Shown here piece by piece: positions 7,614 to 16,038 of a stretch of 64,000 bases of DNA (positions within the stretch are counted from its first letter, which is position 1; the number at the start of each line of letters is the position of its first letter). The notes under the pieces are model-generated. The model was not told where the DNA came from. It saw only the letters and a program-made list of their open reading frames with translations, and did no database searches. The stretch is taken from NCBI RefSeq assembly GCF_039531105.1, contig NZ_BAAAPK010000001.1, positions 3,219,631 through 3,283,630 on the forward strand, given 5' to 3'. Made by a program: the position numbers and the translations under genes. Source of the stretch: Microbacterium lacus (lineage in GTDB: Bacteria; Actinomycetota; Actinomycetes; Actinomycetales; Microbacteriaceae).

Positions 7614-8995
7614 TGTCTTCGAAGGCGCGCGTTGGCGGAGTCGGCCCGGTGGGCTTCAGCGACGCCGACGTGGCCGAGCTGGCAGCGGTCGTGAACGGCA
7701 TCGAGTCGACCGAGCGCGAGCTCGCAGCCGTCGAGGTCAGAAGGGTTCGCCTCTTGGCCCGGGCCGGCCAGGTCGCCCTGCGGCAGACGGCGGAGCAGGA
7801 TCGCCGGATCGCCGTGCGCGACATGGCACTGCGGGGCATCGCGGCCGAGGTCGCCGGTCCCGCTCGACGCTCGGATCGAGCGATGCAGGCACAGATCGGC
7901 GAGGCACTCATGCTGGTCGAGAACTATCCGGCGGCCATGGCGGCGTGGGAGACAGCGCAGATCACATCCCGGCACATTCGGGAGATCACCCACGCCGGGG
8001 CCGCTCTTCCCTTGGATGCGCTCTCCGCCTTCGACACCGCAGCTGTGGAGATCTGCACGACCGACATTCCGTCCCGCGTACGCCCACGGCTGGAGATGCT
8101 GGCGGCCGACCTGCACCCCGACACGCTGACCGAGCGGCACGCCGCTGCGGCGGAGTCGCGTCGAGTGCGGACGATCGCCGTGGGCGAGGGCATGTCCGAC
8201 GTGATCGCGACGGTCCCGACCGTGCTCGCCGTCGGGATCGAAGACCGCCTGACCCGGCAAGCGCGCCAGATCGCCGACGCCCGTTCGTCAGCTGCCGCGC
8301 GGCTGCGCGAGCTCGCCGGTGAGGACGGAGCGGATGCCGATCGGGAGCGGGCTCGACTGGAGGTGATCAGGTCCGATACACGCACGATGGATCAGCTTCG
8401 CGCGGACCTCCTCTGCGACCTGCTGCTCACAGGGATGCCGGCGATCGACGCGACCCGCTCCGACGACGGGCCCGGCTCCCTCGGCGCGATCCGCGCTCAC
8501 GTGCAGATCACGATTCCCGCGACCGTTCTTCTCGGCGCCGACGCCCCCGCCGACCTCGTCGGACACTGCCCCATCGATGCAGAGGCCGCTCGTACCCTCG
8601 CTGCGCAGGCGCGGGGTCCGTGGGAGCGCGTCATCATCCACCCCGCCACCGGTGTCGTCCTCCACACCGACACCTACCAGCGCACCGCCGCGATGGACCG
8701 ACATCTGAAGGCTCGGGACGGGCACTGCCGCTTTCCCGGATGCCGGATACCCGCGATCCGGTGCGAGGTCGACCACACCGTCGACTGGGCGCGCGGCGGC
8801 ACGACCGACGTCGGCAACCTCGCCCATCTCTGTCAGCGGCACCACTCGATGAAGCAGTTCGCCCCGTGGAAGGTCCGACAACTCCCCGGAGGCGTCCTGG
8901 AGTGGACCAGCCCGCTCGGCGTCACGGGACACGAGCATCCACCCGCCCATACGGTGCGGTTCGTCGCCGCCTCAGACTCACCCCCGCCGTTCTGA
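7613..8995 (+). CDS. DUF222/HNH endonuclease domain protein
   Basis: A 460-residue member of the actinobacterial DUF222-HNH (13E12 repeat-like) family, usually present in many copies in Microbacteriaceae. The long helical DUF222 region covers about residues 20-330. The C-terminal HNH nuclease fold is intact: HLKARDGHCRFPGC, then CEVDHTVDWARGG, then NLAHLCQRHH (about residues 363-415), with the Cys and His residues that bind metal. DNA cleavage is inferred from the motif; the biological role of the family is not established. The ATG at 7613 was preferred to an upstream in-frame start because a -10 box sits six bases before it. Confidence 0.88.
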   Translation: MSSKARVGGVGPVGFSDADVAELAAVVNGIESTERELAAVEVRRVRLLARAGQVALRQTAEQDRRIAVRDMALRGIAAEVAGPARRSDRAMQAQIGEALMLVENYPAAMAAWETAQITSRHIREITHAGAALPLDALSAFDTAAVEICTTDIPSRVRPRLEMLAADLHPDTLTERHAAAAESRRVRTIAVGEGMSDVIATVPTVLAVGIEDRLTRQARQIADARSSAAARLRELAGEDGADADRERARLEVIRSDTRTMDQLRADLLCDLLLTGMPAIDATRSDDGPGSLGAIRAHVQITIPATVLLGADAPADLVGHCPIDAEAARTLAAQARGPWERVIIHPATGVVLHTDTYQRTAAMDRHLKARDGHCRFPGCRIPAIRCEVDHTVDWARGGTTDVGNLAHLCQRHHSMKQFAPWKVRQLPGGVLEWTSPLGVTGHEHPPAHTVRFVAASDSPPPF

Positions 8996-9082
8996 GATTT
9001 TCTGTGGGCGGCGCGAGCACGACGGGCCAGACTGAACCTGCACCGCACCCTCAGTGACCTGGATCCCGCGAAAGAGACCGAA

Positions 9083-9922
9083 ATGCGCCCTTCTCCTGTT
9101 CACCACCCTTCGCTGCGCACGCGCACCTTCGGGGCGCTCATCGCCGCCGCAGCAGCCACGCTCGTTCTGGCCGCGGCACCGGCGTACGCGTCCTCCACCC
9201 CGCAGGTCACCGCGAGCGAGACGACGATCGACGTGGGCGACACCACGACGATCACGGCGTCCGGACTCGGCGGTCTCGAGCAGGCGAGCTTCGGCTTGAG
9301 CGACAACAGCCTCGGCCAGTTCACCGAGAACGCGGAGACGAGCTATCAGGCGCCGGTGTCGGACGGAACAGCCACCGCCACCTTCAGCGGTCTCGCCGAG
9401 GGGAAGGTGACCGTCGCGGTCGGAAACGGCGAGACCATCCTCGGCACCGTCGAGATCACGATCACGGGCGGCGGAGGCTCAACGGTCGAGGTGACCGCGA
9501 GCCCGGCATCCGTGGCCGTCGGCACGGCCACGACGATCACCGTCACCGGACTCGGCGGTCTCGAGCAAGCCAGCTTCGGGCTGGACGACACCGCGGCGGG
9601 CACGTTCGAGCCGGGCGGTCAGTCCAGCGCCACAGCACCGGTGAGCGACGGGCAGGCCACGATCAGCTTCACGCCGTCGAAGGCGGGCAGCGTGACGATC
9701 GCGGTCGGAGACGGGGAGACGGTGCTCGGCACCACGACGGTGACCGCCAGCGCCGCACCGTCGCCCACCGCCACCCCGACGCCGACGGTGAGCCCGGAGC
9801 CCGCCTCGGACGGGATGTCGCCCGTGCTCTTCTGGGTCATCATCGCCCTCGTCGTGCTGATCGCGGCGGGCATCGTCGTGTGGATCGTTCTCGCTCAGCG
9901 CCGCAAGAACCCGAGGGCCTGA
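9083..9922 (+). CDS. Secreted membrane-anchored protein with two Ig-like repeats
   Basis: A 279-residue surface protein of unknown role. It has a signal peptide with cleavage near AAPAYASS (about residue 36), two tandem beta-rich repeats of about 100 residues that share the sequence GLGGLEQASFGL, and a Pro/Thr/Ser-rich linker (about residues 228-245). It ends with one transmembrane helix (about 249-271) followed by a basic tail (RRKNPRA). There is no LPXTG sorting motif, so retention is by the C-terminal helix. The repeats suggest internal duplication of an adhesive or structural domain. It stands alone, 87 bp after the HNH gene. Confidence 0.75.
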   Translation: MRPSPVHHPSLRTRTFGALIAAAAATLVLAAAPAYASSTPQVTASETTIDVGDTTTITASGLGGLEQASFGLSDNSLGQFTENAETSYQAPVSDGTATATFSGLAEGKVTVAVGNGETILGTVEITITGGGGSTVEVTASPASVAVGTATTITVTGLGGLEQASFGLDDTAAGTFEPGGQSSATAPVSDGQATISFTPSKAGSVTIAVGDGETVLGTTTVTASAAPSPTATPTPTVSPEPASDGMSPVLFWVIIALVVLIAAGIVVWIVLAQRRKNPRA

Positions 9923-9979
9923 CGGCCGGAGAGCGGGCCGGCAGACTGTCGCCCTGACGCCTCCTCTTCTTGCTCATCT

Positions 9980-10003
9980 GAGTGAGTGGTCGTACACTCA
10001 CTC
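9980..10003. promoter_or_regulatory. TetR operator (perfect 9-bp arms)
   Basis: GAGTGAGTG and CACTCACTC form a perfect inverted repeat separated by 6 bp (GTCGTA). It overlaps a candidate promoter (TTGCTC, 17 bp, TACACT) directly before the tetR start at 10006. A related palindrome precedes the adjacent efflux gene at 10592-10611. Confidence 0.7.
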
Positions 10004-10005
10004 CT

Positions 10006-10554
10006 ATGAGCCCCCTCTCCACCGCCGAGTCGCGTCGACCGCTCGTCACGTCGGCCGCGGTCCGCGCCTTCGCGCGCGGCGGCTATCGCGGCACCACGAT
10101 CGCCGACGTGGCCGCGGTCGCCGGCATCTCCGCCTCCTACGTCTCGAAGCTCTACTCCACCAAGGAGCTGCTCTTCGTCGCCGCACTCGAGGAATGCTTC
10201 GACCAGATTCTCGGCGCGCTCGCGAGCGGCGCCGACGCCGCAGGATCCGACGACTCCGCCGCAATCCTCGACGCGATGGGCGACGCCTACGCCGAGCTCA
10301 TCGCGGATCGCGACCTCCTGCTGCTCCAGGTGCACGCGCAGTCCGTCGCGGACGTCACCGAGATCCGCAGCGCGATGCGCGAAGGCCTCTCGAACGTGAC
10401 ATCCTTCGCGCAGGAGCGATCGCGGTGCACCGATGAGGAGGTCCAGCAGTTCATCGCCTTCGGTCAGCTGTGCCATCTGATCGTCACACTGGACCTCGAC
10501 GCCGTCCCCGCATCCTGGGCATCCGCTCTCACGCGCGGCATCCGACACCCCTGA
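10006..10554 (+). CDS. TetR family transcriptional regulator of the adjacent MFS pump
   Basis: A 182-residue repressor. The N-terminal helix-turn-helix is intact (about residues 13-55: AAVRAFARGGYRGTTIADVAAVAGISASYVSKLY, then KELLFVAAL). The C-terminal ligand domain is all-helical and unassigned. The ATG lies about 7 bp after the TACACT -10 box with no ribosome site, so translation is probably leaderless; an in-frame GTG eight codons earlier falls inside the operator and is unlikely. The operator over its own promoter indicates autoregulation, and the similar site before the MFS gene indicates co-regulation. Confidence 0.88.
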   Translation: MSPLSTAESRRPLVTSAAVRAFARGGYRGTTIADVAAVAGISASYVSKLYSTKELLFVAALEECFDQILGALASGADAAGSDDSAAILDAMGDAYAELIADRDLLLLQVHAQSVADVTEIRSAMREGLSNVTSFAQERSRCTDEEVQQFIAFGQLCHLIVTLDLDAVPASWASALTRGIRHP

Positions 10555-10591
10555 CACCCCCATCGACCCACCCCTCTTCGCATGTCCAAAA

Positions 10592-10611
10592 GAGTGATTG
10601 ATCAGTCACTC
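10592..10611. promoter_or_regulatory. Second TetR operator upstream of the MFS gene
   Basis: The 20-bp near-palindrome GAGTGATTGATCAGTCACTC is symmetric at 18 of 20 positions. Its outer arms GAGTGA/TCACTC match the arms of the operator at 9980-10003. It lies 18 bp before the start of the transporter gene. Confidence 0.65.
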
Positions 10612-10628
10612 TCTCAGAAAGGAAGATC

Positions 10629-12044
10629 ATGACCACTGTCGTCCATCCCATCCGCACGACACATCGTTGGCTCGCGCTCACCGTGCTCGCCCTGGCGCAG
10701 TTCCTCGTCGTGCTGGATGCGTCGATCGTGAACATCGCACTGCCCGCGCTGGGAGAGCAGCTCGGACTCGGCACCGCATCCCTCGCCTGGGTCATCACGG
10801 CGTACGTGCTGCCCTTCGGCAGTCTTCTCCTGCTCGGCGGTCGACTATCCGATCGATTCGGCCACCGCCGCCTGTTCCTGATCGGTACCGCCGGGTTCGT
10901 GGTCGCGTCGGTTCTGGCGGGCCTCTCACTCTCGGGAGGAATGCTGCTCGGAGCACGCGCGCTGCAGGGCGCGTCGGCCGCCCTTCTCGCACCAGCGGCC
11001 CTCGCCCTGCTGACCCAGCTGTTCCCCGCGCCGCAGGACCGCGCACGCGCGCTCGGTGTGTGGGGCGGGGTGGCGGGTATCGGCTCGGTCGCCGGCGTGC
11101 TTCTCGGAGGAGTTCTGACCGCCACGTGGGGCTGGCAGTGGGTCTTCTTCGTCAACGTCCCGGTCGGCGTGATCGTGCTCGCGGCCGTGCCGGTCCTCAT
11201 CTCCCGTGATGCGGCATCCGTTCGCGTGCCTCTCGACATCCCCGGAGCGGTGACGATCACGGGTGCACTGGTCGCCGTCGTCGCCGCACTCAGCGCCGTC
11301 GAGCGCACCGGCTTCGGCCCACTCCCCCTCGCCCTCGCGATCGCCGCGCTCCTGCTCGGCGCGGCATTCATCGCGATCGAGCGACGGACGCCGCACCCCC
11401 TCGTGCCGGCCGCCGTCTTCGCCAACCGCAACCTCGCCGTCGGCAACATCGTCGTGCTGCTCGTCGGCGGCGCGGTTGTCGCCCTCTTCTTCGCACTCTC
11501 GGTGTACTTGCAGGCGGTGCTCGGCTACGACGCGCTGCAGGCGGGCCTCAGCCAGCTGCCGCTCGCCGGCATTCTGGTCGTCACGGCGGGCCTCGTCCCG
11601 TTGTCGATCACGCGGCTCGGAACACGTCCCACTCTCATCGGAGCCTTGCTCGTGCTGGCGGCGGGCATCGCCTGGCTCGCGTTCGCACCGGCCGATGCGT
11701 CGTTCGCGGCGCACCTGCTCGGACCGACCCTGCTCATCGGCATGGGCATCGGCGGCGCTCTCGTCACCGCGACCCAACTCGCGGTGGACGGCGTCGACGG
11801 CGGAGAATCCGGACTCGCCGGCGGTCTCGTGAACACGAGTCAGCAGATCGGCGGAGCGCTCGGCCTGACCCTCCTCGCCGCCCTCGCCTCGGCGAGGACG
11901 TCCGCGGTCGCAGAGGGGGCGCCGTCGAGCGGTGCGGCCCTCACGGCGGGATTCTCCTGGCTGTTCCTGGGGGCAGCGGCGTTCTGCCTCGCCGCTGCAG
12001 CGGCCGTCCTGCTTGCCGGATCCGCACGTGTGAAGACCGCCTGA
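10629..12044 (+). CDS. MFS drug efflux transporter, DHA2 (EmrB/QacA) type
   Basis: A 471-residue membrane protein with about 14 hydrophobic helices, the size and topology of the drug:H+ antiporter-2 family. Motif D1-like LDASIVNIALPAL is in helix 1, motif A GGRLSDRFGHRR in the loop after helix 2, and the antiporter motif C region (GGVAGIGSVAGVLLGGVL) in helix 5. It exports hydrophobic drugs or metabolites; the substrate is unknown. AAAGGAAG precedes the ATG. The gene follows the TetR gene by 74 bp and carries a matching operator, so it should be induced by whatever ligand the TetR binds. Confidence 0.92.
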   Translation: MTTVVHPIRTTHRWLALTVLALAQFLVVLDASIVNIALPALGEQLGLGTASLAWVITAYVLPFGSLLLLGGRLSDRFGHRRLFLIGTAGFVVASVLAGLSLSGGMLLGARALQGASAALLAPAALALLTQLFPAPQDRARALGVWGGVAGIGSVAGVLLGGVLTATWGWQWVFFVNVPVGVIVLAAVPVLISRDAASVRVPLDIPGAVTITGALVAVVAALSAVERTGFGPLPLALAIAALLLGAAFIAIERRTPHPLVPAAVFANRNLAVGNIVVLLVGGAVVALFFALSVYLQAVLGYDALQAGLSQLPLAGILVVTAGLVPLSITRLGTRPTLIGALLVLAAGIAWLAFAPADASFAAHLLGPTLLIGMGIGGALVTATQLAVDGVDGGESGLAGGLVNTSQQIGGALGLTLLAALASARTSAVAEGAPSSGAALTAGFSWLFLGAAAFCLAAAAAVLLAGSARVKTA

Positions 12045-12182
12045 GTCCGCCGGGCAGACCTCAGCCGTGGGCGTCCCTTACACCGTCGGGAACCTCCGGC
12101 GCCAGCCACCCTCGACCGTCGAGAGCGCGCGTAGCATCCCAATCGTCACGCCGGCCGCCGATGCCGGCAAGGGGAGCGACAC

Positions 12183-13079
12183 ATGCCGCACGACCAGTAC
12201 ACGTTCGACGATCCGGTGACGCGTTATGCACGTGTGGATCCGCCCGTCCAGCACCAGCCGGAGCCGGGCATCCAAGCGTGGATGACGCCGGTGCCGGACC
12301 TCGGGGAGAAGACGTACCGCGGCACCGGCCGCCTGGCGGGCCGCCGTGCCCTCATCACCGGCGGGGATTCGGGCATCGGCGGCGCGACGGCGATCGCGTT
12401 CGCCCGGGAAGGGGCGGACGTCGTCATCGTGCACCTCGACGGGGAGCAGCCGGATGCCGAGCACATCCTGAGCGAGATCACCGCGGCGGGCCGCACAGGT
12501 GCCGCGATCGTCGCGGACATCTCGGATCGCGCCCGGAGCGCCGAGATCGTGGCGGAAGCCGTCGCGCATCTGGGCGGTCTGGACATCCTGGTGAACAACG
12601 CCGGCAAGCAGGTCGCGGTGCAGCGCGTCGAGGATCTCAGCGACGAACAGTTCGAGGCGACGTTCCGCACGAACGTCTTCGCACCGTTCTGGCTCATCAA
12701 GGCAGCACTCCCCCATCTGCAGCCCGGCGCGACCATCATCAACACTGCCTCCCTCGAGGCCTACGTCCCGGCGCCGGACCGCCTGGACTACGCCGCGACG
12801 AAAGCCGCGATCAACAACCTCTCGAAGGGACTCGCGCAGCAGCTCGCGCCGCGCGGCATCCGGGTCAACGTCGTCGCGCCCGGACCGACCTGGACCGCAC
12901 TCCAGGTCTCGGACGGCGTCTCCGACGAGCAGATGGCTGCCTTCGACGAGGAGAATGAGTACAAGCGGGCCGGCCAGCCGGCGGAGATCGCACCGGCCTT
13001 CGTCTTCCTGGCATCGGCCGAATCGAGCTACGTCTCGGGCGAGACGCTCAATGTCAACGGCGGCATGGTCACCCCGTGA
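12183..13079 (+). CDS. SDR family oxidoreductase (YghA/YhdG-like)
   Basis: A 298-residue NAD(P)-dependent short-chain dehydrogenase with an N-terminal extension of about 48 residues, as in general-stress SDRs. The cofactor motif TGGDSGIG is near residue 60, NNAG near 140, and the catalytic set is S in NTASLEAY and YAATK (Y and K about residues 203-207). The ATG has GGGGAG seven bases upstream. Its stop codon overlaps the GTG of the following gene (GTGA), so it is coupled to the hydrolase/dehydrogenase genes. A paralogue lies at 17876-18766. The substrate is unknown. Confidence 0.9.
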   Translation: MPHDQYTFDDPVTRYARVDPPVQHQPEPGIQAWMTPVPDLGEKTYRGTGRLAGRRALITGGDSGIGGATAIAFAREGADVVIVHLDGEQPDAEHILSEITAAGRTGAAIVADISDRARSAEIVAEAVAHLGGLDILVNNAGKQVAVQRVEDLSDEQFEATFRTNVFAPFWLIKAALPHLQPGATIINTASLEAYVPAPDRLDYAATKAAINNLSKGLAQQLAPRGIRVNVVAPGPTWTALQVSDGVSDEQMAAFDEENEYKRAGQPAEIAPAFVFLASAESSYVSGETLNVNGGMVTP

Positions 13080-14464
13080 CTCCTGGAGAACGAACACCCT
13101 CTCCTCCCACCGTCTACGCCCTGCACGGCCTCGGCGGCAGCGGCGCCTGGTTCGGTGCCGTCCGCGAACACCTCGCTGACGACATCCGCCTGATCACGAT
13201 CGACCTCCCGGGCTTCGGCGACGCGGTGGACGTCTCGGGTATCTCGCTCCCTGAGATGGCCGATCACGTCCTGGCGGCGATCGCCCGCGACGGGAGCCCG
13301 CGCTGGGTGCTCCTCGGGCACAGTATGGGCGGCAAGGTCGCCGCCCTCGTCGCGCGGCGCGCGCTCTCGGGTGAGGCTCCGGTGTTCGGACTCACCGGGC
13401 TCGTGCTCCTCGCGCCGTCACCGACCCTTCCCGAGCCGATGTCCGAATCCAAACGCGCGGAGATGCTCGGCTGGGCCGCAGACGGCCCGATCAGCGCGGG
13501 CGACGCCCGCGGGTTCCTCGACGCGAACACCGCCCGACCGCTTCGCACGGATCTGGCCGATCGGGTGATCGCCGACGTGCGACACACGGCCACGGCCGCC
13601 TGGCGCGCGTGGCTCGAGACGGGAAGCCGCGCCGACCTCACGCGCGAGGTGGGCTCCCTGAACCTTCCCGCGATCGTGCTCGGCGGCGAGGACGATGATG
13701 ATCTGAGCGCCGACGCCCAGCCGCGCCTGGCCTCCCCGACTTTTCCCCGGGCGCGGTTCCGGCGCCTGCCGGACACCGGTCACCTCATCGCGCAGGAACG
13801 ACCCACAGAGGTCGCGGCAGCGATCGCCGACCTGATCGCGGAGGTGTCGGCATCCGCCCCGCTCGTTCCCGACGAGTGGTCCCGGTTGATCGCCTCCCCG
13901 CGCATCGAGCCGAGAGTCCGCGCCGCACTGGCAGCCCGGGCGATCGCCGACGACCCGTCGTACGCCCCGCGCGCGCTGACCCCTCGCCAGCTGAATACCC
14001 TGCGACTCCTCGCTGATGTCGTCGTGCCGCAGCCCACGGGCGGACGGATCGACCTCGCTGCGCGGCTCGACCGACAGCTCGCCGCCGGCGACGGAGACGG
14101 GTGGCGCCCCGCGGACCTGCCCCCGGACGCGATCGCCGCCCGACTTGCGCTCGACGCGCTCGAAGAAGAGGCAGCGGCGAGCGCGCGAGCGACGGTCGAG
14201 GCCCTCGTATCGGGCACGAGCACCCCCGGAGGCTCCGCCTTGTCGGCCACCCAGCTGCAGGCATGGTTCGAAGACGTCCGGGTCGACCTGGTGCGGCACT
14301 GGCTCGCGCATCCCGCCTCTCTCGCCCGCACCGGGTACGACGTGTTCGCCTCACGCGGAGGACCTCAGCCGCTGGGCTTCACGGTGCTGGGCGCCGGTGC
14401 ACGCGCGGCGTGGGAGCCTGCCGAGTTCGGATCGGAAGAGACAGACCGCGAGGGCGCCGCATGA
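13076..14464 (+). CDS. Alpha/beta-hydrolase fused to gluconate 2-dehydrogenase subunit 3-like domain
   Basis: A 462-residue two-domain protein. Residues 1-260 are an alpha/beta-hydrolase with the oxyanion region HGLGG, nucleophile elbow GHSMGG (S83) and the histidine in DTGHLI (H236). Residues about 285-460 resemble the small subunit (subunit 3) of FAD-dependent gluconate/glucose dehydrogenases (RALTPRQLNTLRLLADVVVPQ). That subunit normally is a separate, Tat-exported partner of the GMC-type large subunit; here no Tat signal is seen, so the complex is probably cytoplasmic. The GTG start overlaps the SDR stop, and the stop overlaps the ATG of the GMC gene, which agrees with a physical complex with that enzyme. 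Confidence 0.82.
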   Translation: MTPGERTPSPPTVYALHGLGGSGAWFGAVREHLADDIRLITIDLPGFGDAVDVSGISLPEMADHVLAAIARDGSPRWVLLGHSMGGKVAALVARRALSGEAPVFGLTGLVLLAPSPTLPEPMSESKRAEMLGWAADGPISAGDARGFLDANTARPLRTDLADRVIADVRHTATAAWRAWLETGSRADLTREVGSLNLPAIVLGGEDDDDLSADAQPRLASPTFPRARFRRLPDTGHLIAQERPTEVAAAIADLIAEVSASAPLVPDEWSRLIASPRIEPRVRAALAARAIADDPSYAPRALTPRQLNTLRLLADVVVPQPTGGRIDLAARLDRQLAAGDGDGWRPADLPPDAIAARLALDALEEEAAASARATVEALVSGTSTPGGSALSATQLQAWFEDVRVDLVRHWLAHPASLARTGYDVFASRGGPQPLGFTVLGAGARAAWEPAEFGSEETDREGAA

Positions 14465-16026
14465 TCGGGCAGCTCGCGATCGACACCACGGACATGCGGC
14501 GCTTCGCCCCCGGCACCGAGGTCGACGTCGTCGTGGTCGGCACGGGCGCAGGCGGCGCGCCGGTGCTCGCGGAGCTCGCCGCCGCCGGGCTCGACGTGGT
14601 CGCCCTCGAGGCCGGTCCGTTCTTCGACCCCTTCCGCCACACGCCCGATGAGACCGACGCCGCCGAGATCAATTGGATGGACGAGCGACTCTCCGCCGGC
14701 GCGGATCCGACCGCGTTCGGCCCGAACAACTCCGGCCGCGGAGTCGGCGGCTCGACACTGCATTGGGGAGCGTTCACCCCCCGGCCCGATGCCGGTCAGC
14801 TGCGCCTGCGAACCCAGTCCGGTCAGGGTCGCGACTGGCCGCTGTCCCTCGACGAGCTCGCTCCCTTCCTGCTCCGCGCCGAAGCCGACCTCGGGGTGAG
14901 CGGCCCAGCCGCCTATCCGTGGGATCCGTCACGCCGCTACGCGTACCCACCGGCGGCACGCAACGCCTCGGCCGACCGGATGGCCGACGGATGCTCCTTG
15001 CTCGGCATCCGCGCGACGGACGCACCCGCCGCCGTGCTGACCCGCGAGCGTCACGAGCACGGGCAGACCCGTGGGGCATGCATCTCGTGCGGGACCTGTC
15101 ACCAGGGCTGCCGCACGGGAGCGAAGGCGTCAATGGGCACGACCTACCTGTCCGCCGCGGTCCGATCGGGTGCCGAGATCCGTGCCGATGCGTTCGTCCA
15201 CACGGTCGAGACGGATGCCGCAGGGCGCGTGACCGCAGTGGTGTACCGCCAGGGGGACACCGACGTGCGCCAGTCATGCCGCGCGCTGGTGCTCGCGGCC
15301 GGGGGCGTGGAGACGCCGCGTCTGCTGCTGCACAACGCCCTCGCGAACTCCAGCGGGCAGGTCGGCCGGAACTTCCTCGCGCACCCCGCCACGCAGGTGT
15401 GGGGCACGTTCGACACGCCGCAGCGCAGCTATCGGGGCTATCCGTCCTCGTTGATCACCGAGGACTTCCTGCACCCCACCGACGCGGACTTCGCGGGCGG
15501 CTATCTGATCCAGAGTCTCGGAGTCATGCCGCTCACGTATGCGACGAGCCTGGTGCGCGGGGGTGGGCTGTGGGGCGACGAGCTCATGTCCGCTCTCGAG
15601 GCCGCCCGCTTCACCGCCGGACTCGGGATCAACGGCGAGTGCCTGCCGAGCGAGGACAACCTCCTCGAGCTGAGCGACGAGATCGACCGATTCGGGGTGC
15701 CGCGCGCACGGGTTTCGTTCACCGCCGCGGACAACGAGAAGGCGCTGTCACGTCACGCGGTCGCGGTGATGACCCGCATCCTCGAGGCGGCAGGCGCCAC
15801 AGCGACGCGCGTGCTCGAGCGCACCGCGCACACCCTCGGCACGTGCCGGATGAGCGATGACCCGAGTGACGGGGTCGTCGACCGCTACGGGCGCAGCCAC
15901 GACATCGACAACCTCTGGATCGCCGACAACTCGACCTTCCCGAGCGCCCTGATCGCGAACCCCGCGCTGACGCAGGTCGCGCTCGCGCTGCGGACGGCGG
16001 AGCGGATGCTGGCCCCGCAGCCCTGA
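14461..16026 (+). CDS. GMC-family FAD-dependent oxidoreductase (gluconate dehydrogenase large-subunit-like)
   Basis: A 521-residue flavoprotein that oxidises an alcohol or sugar. The FAD-binding motif GTGAGG (about residues 27-32) is followed by GRGVGGSTLHWGAF. The C-terminal GMC signature holds HTLGTCRMS and NPALTQVALALR. Four cysteines in CISCGTCHQGC (C207, C210, C213, C217) form a cluster-like motif, comparable to the iron-sulfur site of FAD-dependent glucose dehydrogenases. The ATG overlaps the upstream subunit-3-like fusion gene (ATGA). No cytochrome c subunit is encoded next to it, so the electron acceptor is unknown. Confidence 0.88.
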   Translation: MIGQLAIDTTDMRRFAPGTEVDVVVVGTGAGGAPVLAELAAAGLDVVALEAGPFFDPFRHTPDETDAAEINWMDERLSAGADPTAFGPNNSGRGVGGSTLHWGAFTPRPDAGQLRLRTQSGQGRDWPLSLDELAPFLLRAEADLGVSGPAAYPWDPSRRYAYPPAARNASADRMADGCSLLGIRATDAPAAVLTRERHEHGQTRGACISCGTCHQGCRTGAKASMGTTYLSAAVRSGAEIRADAFVHTVETDAAGRVTAVVYRQGDTDVRQSCRALVLAAGGVETPRLLLHNALANSSGQVGRNFLAHPATQVWGTFDTPQRSYRGYPSSLITEDFLHPTDADFAGGYLIQSLGVMPLTYATSLVRGGGLWGDELMSALEAARFTAGLGINGECLPSEDNLLELSDEIDRFGVPRARVSFTAADNEKALSRHAVAVMTRILEAAGATATRVLERTAHTLGTCRMSDDPSDGVVDRYGRSHDIDNLWIADNSTFPSALIANPALTQVALALRTAERMLAPQP

Positions 16027-16038
16027 CCGGGCGCGAGG

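Noticed and set aside
7375..7911. Antisense open frame over the HNH gene start
   Set aside because: Ser/Arg/Ala-rich shadow of the HNH/DUF222 gene.
14101..14460. Upstream extension of the GMC oxidoreductase frame
   Set aside because: It overlaps the hydrolase/subunit-3 fusion in another frame and is low-complexity shadow. The ATG at 14461 overlaps the upstream stop and fits the family length.
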